From NCBI GenBank assembly GCA_002299195.1, contig DBOA01000222.1:1-5552 (forward strand): 5,552 nucleotides of DNA, read 5' to 3'. A model generated the notes under the pieces. That model worked only from the letters and a program-made list of their open reading frames with translations. It had not been told where the DNA came from and searched no databases. Positions 1 through 5,480 of this stretch are shown here, piece by piece (the stretch's first letter is position 1; each line of letters opens with the position of its first letter). A program made the position numbers and the translations under genes. The DNA is from Sphingomonadales bacterium UBA658 (lineage in GTDB: Bacteria > Pseudomonadota > Alphaproteobacteria > Sphingomonadales > Sphingomonadaceae).

Positions 1-401
1 AAACCCAACACATGCCGCGAGTCCAGATCATGCGGCTGGCCATCCAGCTCATAAAAATCGACCATGAATTGCGCGGCATTGTCCCCCGCCCATGGCGTCC
101 GCACCAGTGTTCCCGGGATTGGCTTCATTGAGCGGTCAGCGTCGCCATCCTCCCAGACCAAGCCTGTCTCAACGGTATCTTGTCCAGTGATGTCGACCAC
201 GGTGATGGAGCCGGGGAAAAAGCGACCGATTTCATAGACCGATAGCACCTCATGCTGGCGCAGCCGTTTGCCCCGCGGCACGCCGCCCATGTCGGTGTAA
301 ATCATCTCGACAGAATCAATATCAGGGTTCGCCGCAAAAAAGGCCTCAGCCTCGCTTCGTGCGGCGATGGTCGCAGATGACTTGGCCCGCTTAATTGTCA
401 T
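1..401 (-). CDS. Second glutamine-synthetase-family (PuuA-like) ligase, N-terminal part; cut by left edge
   Basis: Reading the minus strand from the ATG at 401-399 gives 133 complete codons with no stop before the left edge. The protein begins MTIKRAKSSATIAARSEAEA. Residues about 28-46 (IDSVEMIYTDMGGVPRGKR) match the beta-grasp N-terminal motif of the GS family. They align with the ligase at the operon's start, which has EVECIVPDINGVQRGK; both share D-x-x-G-V-x-R-G-K, then a PGS motif and a later IPGT/APG-type segment. The catalytic domain lies outside the window, so the metal-binding and ATP-binding residues cannot be checked. By family the role would be ATP-dependent ligation of glutamate to an amine in the cytoplasm, or a related amidation. 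The gene begins 23 bases after the aminotransferase stop, with a weak GAAAG-like ribosome site, and is presumably co-transcribed. There is no in-frame alternative start close upstream. The GS-family assignment is firm; the substrate is unknown. Confidence 0.88.
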   Translation of the reverse strand, partial: MTIKRAKSSATIAARSEAEAFFAANPDIDSVEMIYTDMGGVPRGKRLRQHEVLSVYEIGRFFPGSITVVDITGQDTVETGLVWEDGDADRSMKPIPGTLVRTPWAGDNAAQFMVDFYELDGQPHDLDSRHVLG

Positions 402-424
402 GACGTCACTTTCACTTACCCTGT

Positions 425-1771
425 TTAAGACGCTTGTAGCTCAGTCAGCGCATTGTTCAACTCAAACGCCAACCGATCAACCTGCGCCGGCGAAGTAACG
501 GGGCTGACGAGCATCATATTATGAAAAGGCGCCAGCAATATGCCACGGTTGGCGAGGTATAAATGGATCGTACTTTCCAACGCATGGTCCATCACGGCGC
601 GCGCCTCGCTGCCGTTACTGGGCGGCGCAGCAGAGCATATCAATTCCACGCGGGCACCGACATGGCTGACATGCCAGTCAAGCTTGTGTGCCGCGATCAC
701 GGCATTCAATCCCGATACCAGCCGGTCAGCCGTCGCCAGCATATGGGCATAAGCATCACGCGTAATGACCTGCCCCAACATCGCGTGCATTGCGGATATC
801 GCGAGCGCATTAGCCGACAAAGTCGTTCCGATGCCACTATGCCCCGGCGGGCGCGACTGGTTGAGCGCCGCCATCTTTTTCGCAATCTCGTCCGTAAACC
901 CATAGACCGCACATGGCACGCCGCCACCGATGGATTTTCCTACCACCATGATGTCGGGCATTGGCCCATGGGTGTTGCTGTGTCCGCCATAGCCCGAGGA
1001 AATGGTGTGGGTTTCATCGAGCACCAATATGGTTCCCGTTTCGTCACACAATGCGCGCAGCGTCTCCAAAAAGCCCGGCGCGTCGCGCACCATGCCGATA
1101 TTGGTCATCAACGGCTCCGCGAGCACACATGCGAGGTCGCCGCCGCGCAATGCCGCCGCAAGCGCGTCAACATCGTTAAACTCGATTGCAACCGTGGTCG
1201 GCAGCAAATCCTGCACCTGTCCGATCAGGCTTGGCCGGTTGACCGCTTGGCCATCGCGCAGATCGACAAAAACATCATCGACCGCGCCATGGTAACAACC
1301 ATTGAAGATCAAAATCTTGTCGCGTCCGGTCAGCCCACGACACCAGCGAATAACGGCGCGATTTGCCTCGCTTGCCGTGGTCGTCACTTGCCATTGCGGC
1401 AGTCCGAACATCGCGGCGAGCATATCGCCCACGTCTACGCCCTTTGATGTGGGGAGCATATAGCTCAGCCCCTGCCCCGCTTGCGTAGTCAGGGCATCGA
1501 CCAATGGCTGTGGCGAATGACCAAACATGCTGGCGGTATCGCCAAGGCAGAAGTCGTCGAAGACCTGCCCGTCAACACTCGTCAGCGTCGCTCCAGACGC
1601 CTCCTGAGCGACGATCGGGAATGGCGTGGACCAATCCAGCATCCAATGGAACGGAACGCCCTGAAACCAGCCTGTCGACGCTTTGGACTGCGCATGCGAC
1701 TTTGGGTTTGCGGCAACAAATCGCGCAACCTCACGCGCGCGCATCATTTCTATCGCAGCCCTGTCTATCAC
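425..1771 (-). CDS. Class-III PLP-dependent aminotransferase (glutamate-1-semialdehyde aminomutase-like)
   Basis: A cytoplasmic fold-type I PLP enzyme of the aminotransferase class-III family, 448 aa from the GTG at 1771. Visible motifs, numbered from that start: TASEANRA at about 132-139 (phosphate-binding loop), FNGCYHG at about 156-162 (aromatic residue stacking on PLP), a glutamate in AEPLMTN near 219, LDETHTISSGYGG at 251-263 (Asp252 facing the pyridine nitrogen) and VVGKSIGGGVP at 276-286 (Schiff-base Lys279). The HSGIGTTLSANALA segment near 311-324 resembles the GSA-aminomutase group more than GabT or SpuC. The open frame extends to an ATG at 1831, but that would overlap the oxidoreductase by 64 bases. 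The GTG at 1771 gives a GTGA stop-start overlap and a family-like N-terminus (IDRAAIEMMRAREVARFVAA); the ATG at 1747 is another option. In context it probably transaminates an amino acid or aldehyde intermediate of amine breakdown. It is unlikely to be HemL itself, because it sits in a catabolic operon. Confidence 0.9.
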   Translation of the reverse strand: MIDRAAIEMMRAREVARFVAANPKSHAQSKASTGWFQGVPFHWMLDWSTPFPIVAQEASGATLTSVDGQVFDDFCLGDTASMFGHSPQPLVDALTTQAGQGLSYMLPTSKGVDVGDMLAAMFGLPQWQVTTTASEANRAVIRWCRGLTGRDKILIFNGCYHGAVDDVFVDLRDGQAVNRPSLIGQVQDLLPTTVAIEFNDVDALAAALRGGDLACVLAEPLMTNIGMVRDAPGFLETLRALCDETGTILVLDETHTISSGYGGHSNTHGPMPDIMVVGKSIGGGVPCAVYGFTDEIAKKMAALNQSRPPGHSGIGTTLSANALAISAMHAMLGQVITRDAYAHMLATADRLVSGLNAVIAAHKLDWHVSHVGARVELICSAAPPSNGSEARAVMDHALESTIHLYLANRGILLAPFHNMMLVSPVTSPAQVDRLAFELNNALTELQAS

Positions 1772-3039
1772 AGCCGGTCTCGCATTGCATAATAGAGCAG
1801 TCCAAGGGTCGCGAGCGGCTGTGCCAACCACTTGCCGCCCGGGAACCGGCTGTGCGGCAGGCTGGCAAAGACATCGAACTGCGACATGGTGCCAAGCACA
1901 GCCTCAGCCATCACCTCGCCCGCGACCGTCGTGACCAGCGCGCCATGCCCGGAAAAGCCGTGCGCGTAGAAGACATTTCCCTTGCGTCCCATATGCGGCA
2001 GCCGGTTCATCGTCACGCCCACGGCACCTCCCCATGCATAATCAATCTCTGTCTGGGCAAGCGAAGGAAAGACCTCAACCATATGCTTGCGGACAAACCC
2101 TGCGATGTCCGCCGGCGGGCGTCGGACATATTTCTCTCCACCACCGAAAATCAGGCGTTTATCCGCGCTCAATCGAAAATAGTTCAGAACAAACCGGCTG
2201 TCCGCAACCGCCGCGTCACTTGGCAAAAGCTGGTCTGCATTGAGCAAAGGCGCGGTCGCGATGTTATAGTTCATAATGGGGACAGTGTAGCGGCTAAGTT
2301 CCGGCGCAATATCGCCCGTCCAGTTATCGGTGGCAATGATCACGTGACGGGAGGTGAGCGATCCTGTCCCGGCCGCGATCTCAACATGGCCGCCCCTGTC
2401 CACAGGTGTATACGCAGCGGTATGTTCGAATATCAAAACACCTGCCGCCATCGCCGCTTTTGCTAATCCAAGCGCGTAGTTCAACGGATGGAAATGCCCG
2501 CCTTTGCTGTCATAAAGGCCTCCGTGATAATCGCCGCCGTTAATGTGCTTGTGTAGGTCTGCAGATGAAACAACCTCTACTGAATCCCAGCCAAATTCGC
2601 GCGCCAAAAAAGCGGCCTCGCGCTGCATGTCGTCGAAATGTCCGTGCTTATAGGCGGCTTCCAGATGACCGGATTTCAGATCACATGGGATATCATGCCT
2701 GACGATGCGGTCATTCACACGCGCGCCTGCGCCCCACGCCAAATCGAATATGGCTTTTGCCCGCTCTCGTCCAAACGCGGCGTCGATTTCACGCATCGAC
2801 CAACGCAGGCCGGGAATGAGCTGCCCGCCATTGCGGCCTGATGCACCAAAGCCGATGCTCTGCGCCTCAAGTAACGCGACTTTCAACCCTTTTTCAGCGC
2901 AGGCTAATGCAGCAGATAGGCCCGTAAAGCCGGCGCCAATGACCGCGACGTCGCAATCCAAAGCACATTCTAGCGGGCGCTGCGTTTCCCAGCCATGCGC
3001 GGTCGCGCGGTAATAGCTGTCATTCAACCGATCAGGCAT
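1768..3039 (-). CDS. FAD-dependent amine oxidoreductase, PuuB/OrdL-like (DAO family)
   Basis: A flavoprotein of the D-amino-acid-oxidase-like superfamily, 423 aa, about the usual length for gamma-glutamylputrescine oxidoreductases. The N-terminal Rossmann motif is VAVIGAGFTG (31-40), with an acidic residue (E58, in ALLEAQ) at the end of the second strand to bind the adenosine ribose. It is followed by GFGASGRNGGQL (63-74), typical of PuuB/OrdL-type enzymes. A C-terminal FAD-contact segment, YAHGFSGHGALVTTVAGE, lies around residues 355-375. In the Puu route such enzymes oxidise the free amine end of a gamma-glutamyl amine to the aldehyde, releasing ammonia and hydrogen peroxide. The start is the ATG at 3039-3037, which shares its A with the ligase stop (TGATG) and has GAGGG four bases upstream. 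A GTG at 3042 is in frame but only one base from that site, so it is unlikely. The family is clear; the exact amine is inferred only from the neighbours. Confidence 0.93.
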   Translation of the reverse strand: MPDRLNDSYYRATAHGWETQRPLECALDCDVAVIGAGFTGLSAALACAEKGLKVALLEAQSIGFGASGRNGGQLIPGLRWSMREIDAAFGRERAKAIFDLAWGAGARVNDRIVRHDIPCDLKSGHLEAAYKHGHFDDMQREAAFLAREFGWDSVEVVSSADLHKHINGGDYHGGLYDSKGGHFHPLNYALGLAKAAMAAGVLIFEHTAAYTPVDRGGHVEIAAGTGSLTSRHVIIATDNWTGDIAPELSRYTVPIMNYNIATAPLLNADQLLPSDAAVADSRFVLNYFRLSADKRLIFGGGEKYVRRPPADIAGFVRKHMVEVFPSLAQTEIDYAWGGAVGVTMNRLPHMGRKGNVFYAHGFSGHGALVTTVAGEVMAEAVLGTMSQFDVFASLPHSRFPGGKWLAQPLATLGLLYYAMRDRL

Positions 3040-4385
3040 CACACCCTCAGCAACAAATGCTCGCGTTCCCAGCTTGATACGACCGATTGGTAGTTGAACA
3101 ATTCATAGTCTTTGATCGCATAAAAGATGTCGAAAAACTCTTCGCCGATCACGTTGCGGACGGGCTTACACGCGCTGAAACGGTCCAGCGCCGCTTCCAA
3201 AGTCCGGGGGAGCGTGCGCGCACGATTATAGGCGCTGCCAGTGATCGCCTTTGCCGGGATCATGCGTTCCACCATGCCGATATAACCACAGACTAAGGAT
3301 GCGGACATCGCGAGATAGGGATTGGAATCTGCGCCGGGCAAACGATTTTCGACGCGGCGATTGGCCTTGTCAGAAATCGGCACGCGGAAACCGCAGCTTC
3401 GGTTGTCTTCACCCCATTGGACGTTAATCGGCGCAGCGCTATCGGGGCGCATCCGGCGGAAGCTGTTCACATTCGGTGCCCAAAGCGGTGACACTTGCGG
3501 CATGAATTTCACAAGCCCCGCGATGTAGCTCCGGAACAGCGCGCTGTCGCGGCCATTGGCGTTCGAAAACAGATTGCGGCCGGTTTCAGCATCCACCACC
3601 GATTGGTGCAGATGCATCGCGCTGCCCGGTTGGCCCGCCATCGGGTTGGCCATGAATGTGGCATAGACGCCATGTTGCTTGGCCACGGCCCGCACCACGC
3701 GCTTAAACAGAAAAACCTGATCCGCAAGCTTCAGCGGATCGCCGTGGATAAAGTTCACCTCAAGCTGGGCAGCGCCCATTTCGTGAATCATGGTGTCGAT
3801 GTCGAGACCCATCAATTCACAGTCATCATAGATGTGATCGATGATGTCCTCATATTCGTTCATCGCCTCAAGCCCATAAGGCTGGCTCGCCGTTTCCGCG
3901 CGTCCGCTTGACCCAGTTGGCGGAACCAACGGGAAATCAGGATCGACATTTTGGCTGACGAGATAAAATTCAACCTCGGGCGCTATAATGGGTTTCCACC
4001 CGCGGCTGGCGTAAAGAGCCAGAATTTTTTTTAATATCGTCCGGGGCGCGATTTCTACTTCAGTGCCATCACCGTGGAGGACGTCGGCAATCACAAATGC
4101 GGTGGGCGATTTGAAACCCGGCGCAACGCAAATCGTGTCTGGATCAGCGATCAGGATTTTGTCCGGATCCTTGTCCCAAATATCTTCGATATCTTCGGGA
4201 TAATGGCCGTCGATTGTGCAGATAAAAACGCTACCGGGAATACGGAGCGACTTATCGCGGACAGACGATAGGAATTTCTTGGCCGGCAATACTTTGCCGC
4301 GCTGCACGCCGTTAATGTCAGGAACGATGCATTCGACCTCGTCGATCTTATGCTCGGCTATCCAATTGGCGAGGTTTACAGTCAT
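3039..4385 (-). CDS. Glutamine-synthetase-family ligase, PuuA-like (probable gamma-glutamyl-amine synthetase)
   Basis: 448 aa, full-length for the type-I-like GS family that includes PuuA. The N-terminal beta-grasp domain (about 1-105) contains IVPDINGVQRGKVLP. Catalytic-domain motifs in order: APEVEFYL (135-142, metal-binding Glu), EMGAAQLEVNF (202-212), GSAMHLHQS (254-262, HxH with His258 and His260), NSFRRMRP (307-314), VQWGEDNRSCGFRVP (322-336, ATP/phosphate-binding arginines) and RVENRLPGADSNPYLAMSA (344-362). By family it couples ATP hydrolysis to joining the gamma-carboxyl of glutamate to an amine such as putrescine. It is first in the four-gene operon and sits immediately before a PuuB-like oxidase, which favours gamma-glutamyl-amine synthesis over ammonia assimilation. 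Ethanolamine, isopropylamine or other polyamine specificities are known in relatives and cannot be excluded. No Shine-Dalgarno sequence precedes the ATG; a terminator T-tract does (see the terminator entry). The N-terminus looks family-like, so the start is still favoured. Confidence 0.95.
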   Translation of the reverse strand: MTVNLANWIAEHKIDEVECIVPDINGVQRGKVLPAKKFLSSVRDKSLRIPGSVFICTIDGHYPEDIEDIWDKDPDKILIADPDTICVAPGFKSPTAFVIADVLHGDGTEVEIAPRTILKKILALYASRGWKPIIAPEVEFYLVSQNVDPDFPLVPPTGSSGRAETASQPYGLEAMNEYEDIIDHIYDDCELMGLDIDTMIHEMGAAQLEVNFIHGDPLKLADQVFLFKRVVRAVAKQHGVYATFMANPMAGQPGSAMHLHQSVVDAETGRNLFSNANGRDSALFRSYIAGLVKFMPQVSPLWAPNVNSFRRMRPDSAAPINVQWGEDNRSCGFRVPISDKANRRVENRLPGADSNPYLAMSASLVCGYIGMVERMIPAKAITGSAYNRARTLPRTLEAALDRFSACKPVRNVIGEEFFDIFYAIKDYELFNYQSVVSSWEREHLLLRV

Positions 4386-4437
4386 AAAACAATATGTGCG
4401 CAGACCGGCTTGAAAAGGTCAAGCCAGCCCGCGCACA
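4386..4437 (-). terminator. Rho-independent terminator of the porin gene, abutting the next start codon
   Basis: On the minus strand the bases 4437-4419 and 4413-4395 form a 19-bp stem around a 5-base loop (4418-4414, CCTTT). All 19 positions pair in the minus-strand RNA, three of them as G-U wobbles (4402/4430, 4404/4428, 4406/4426). On the plus strand the same three positions are A-C mismatches, so the structure is better in the minus-strand transcript. TATTGTTTT follows the stem. The hairpin begins 22 bases after the porin stop. The T-tract runs into the ATG of the PuuA-like ligase, so the element may also affect expression of the amine operon. Confidence 0.82.
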
Positions 4438-4459
4438 TCATAGAATTCAATTTACGGTC

Positions 4460-5185
4460 TTAGAAACCGTAGCTGAGCGAAAATACGACGCCAGCCGCGC
4501 TGTCTTTGAATGCAAACACCGAACGACGATTGGTGTCGACATAAGATGCGCCAAGTGTAAAGCCTGCAACATTAGCCGTCAGACCAAGCGTCCAATCGAG
4601 CTTGTTACTGCCCGCAGTAAACGCGCCATCTTCGATGCCCATTGATGCAACGATCGAAATTGGCGATTCAGGCAAGGCAACCGAAGCATTTGTGCCGAAA
4701 TAGACGTTGTCGGTATTGCCGGTGTTGTCCTGGCTTGGCACATAGCTCAATTGCAAGCCAACGGTTGCGGGTCCTACTGTCGAGCCAAGCTTGCCGGTCA
4801 CTTCAAGATAGTTGAAGCTGGAGACGCCTGGATACAGATAATAAGTCGCACCAATGTCGTAGGTCAGTTCTTCACCACCCGAAAAACCGACATAGAGGTC
4901 AACTTCCGCATCATCGCCGGCATTTTCGGAAAGATTTGAAGCCCAAGCACCAGCGTATAGGCCGGACTCATGCTTGACGGTCAAATATGGCTGAAGCGCA
5001 AAGCCCTTGTCAGAAAGCGATACGCCGCGGAAACGATAGTCGGATACCAAAGCGGCACCGCCCGAAACAGTGATAGGGCTGGAGGCTTCTTCTGCCGCCG
5101 CGTCTTGGGCGAAAGCAGGAACGGAAATGGCCATCGCGCTCATCGCGACGCTCATTGTTGCCAGCTTCAAAATGGATTTACGCAT
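4460..5185 (-). CDS. TorF-family putative porin (outer-membrane beta-barrel, TIGR02001-like)
   Basis: A 241-aa exported outer-membrane protein. Residues 1-26 form a Sec signal peptide: a basic MRKSILK start, a hydrophobic core and an AFA cleavage site before QDAAAEE. The mature protein opens with an acidic stretch, then GGAALVSDYRFRGVSLSDKG (42-61). The SDYRFRG-x-S-x-S block followed by ALQP is the hallmark of this family. YAGAWASNLSE follows near 77-87. Amphipathic beta-strands with alternating aromatic residues continue to the end, and the chain closes with VVFSLSYGF, a terminal Phe as used for BAM-dependent barrel assembly. The frame stays open to 5236, but the ATG at 5185 begins the signal peptide and has an AGAAGGGG ribosome site 7 bases upstream, so the longer start is rejected. 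It has its own terminator and so looks monocistronic. The transported solute, if any, is unknown; the link to the amine genes is positional only. Confidence 0.92.
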   Translation of the reverse strand: MRKSILKLATMSVAMSAMAISVPAFAQDAAAEEASSPITVSGGAALVSDYRFRGVSLSDKGFALQPYLTVKHESGLYAGAWASNLSENAGDDAEVDLYVGFSGGEELTYDIGATYYLYPGVSSFNYLEVTGKLGSTVGPATVGLQLSYVPSQDNTGNTDNVYFGTNASVALPESPISIVASMGIEDGAFTAGSNKLDWTLGLTANVAGFTLGASYVDTNRRSVFAFKDSAAGVVFSLSYGF

Positions 5186-5192
5186 AAAATTA

Positions 5193-5200
5193 CCCCTTCT
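5193..5200 (-). promoter_or_regulatory. Strong Shine-Dalgarno site fixing the porin start
   Basis: The minus strand reads AGAAGGGG followed by TAATTTT and then the ATG at 5185. The purine-rich core has near-ideal spacing of 7 bases. It decides between this ATG and the in-frame start 51 bases upstream, which would place the signal peptide internally. Confidence 0.85.
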
Positions 5201-5319
5201 TAGGTACACAAAAAACTGCGCCGAAAGCGACCGCATAGCGCTACATCCGGCAGATACCGTTCTATCCCGCTAAATCTAAATGCCTGCGCAATACCGCTAT
5301 ATTTCGGCCTGCGCTTTAT

Positions 5320-5333
5320 TGTGCAGGTGCACA
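5320..5333. repeat. 14-bp palindrome TGTGCA-N2-TGCACA, candidate operator
   Basis: A perfect inverted repeat with 6-base arms and a GG centre, about 135 bases upstream of the porin start codon. Its size and symmetry fit a dimeric helix-turn-helix regulator, but no regulator gene is visible and the bound protein is unknown. Confidence 0.4.
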
Positions 5334-5396
5334 CAAACATCAAAACTTACCGCAGGCAAGTTATTTTGTGTCAATGTCATTGTCCTTTTCACGCAA

Positions 5397-5414
5397 TGTG
5401 ACAAAACCGTCACA
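5397..5414. repeat. 18-bp inverted repeat TGTGAC-N6-GTCACA
   Basis: A perfect 6-base inverted repeat. The half-sites resemble CRP/FNR-family sites (TGTGA and TCACA), but the distance between those pentamers is 8 bases instead of the 6 of the classical CRP site, so assignment to that family is doubtful. It lies upstream of the TTGACA hexamer, where an activator would be expected. It could equally form a weak RNA hairpin downstream of the gene ending at 5481. Confidence 0.35.
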
Positions 5415-5480
5415 GTCTGACGCAGGATTGCGGTATCGGCGAGCGCAGCACAGAGTATCGCCCGGTTCGATTTTAAGCGA

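Larger units (their letters stand above)
5201..5480. promoter_or_regulatory. Intergenic region upstream of the porin; repeats and a possible promoter, no convincing gene
   Basis: No believable coding sequence is seen. A 63-codon minus-strand frame (5297-5488, TTG start) has no recognisable motif and no ribosome site. The region holds a palindrome TGTGCA-GG-TGCACA (5320-5333), an inverted repeat TGTGAC-N6-GTCACA (5397-5414), the small palindrome CAATG-T-CATTG (5372-5382) and CTTACC-gca-GGCAAG (5346-5360). A TTGACA hexamer on the minus strand (5374-5369) is a possible -35 box, but the downstream -10 candidates (GGTAAG, TAAGTT) are weak. If it were used, the porin mRNA would have a leader of about 150 bases. 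A sigma-70-type promoter is therefore only suggested. Confidence 0.4.

Noticed and set aside
401..408. Palindrome TGACGTCA before the second ligase gene
   Set aside because: A perfect 8-bp palindrome, but within an operon and touching the start codon. At this size it is likely by chance and nothing else supports an operator.
563..1447. 294-codon open frame on the plus strand
   Set aside because: Antisense shadow of the aminotransferase gene. It is rich in Arg, His and Gln, has no domain, and the opposite frame carries clear PLP-enzyme motifs.
1504..2466. 320-codon open frame on the plus strand
   Set aside because: Antisense to the aminotransferase and the FAD oxidoreductase. It shows no motif and has shadow-like composition; the minus-strand genes are well supported.
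3495..3911. 138-codon plus-strand frame
   Set aside because: Lies wholly antisense to the catalytic core of the PuuA-like ligase and has no recognisable features.
5186..5236. N-terminal extension of the porin to 5236
   Set aside because: It would put 17 residues before the signal peptide and ignore the strong ribosome site at 5193-5200.
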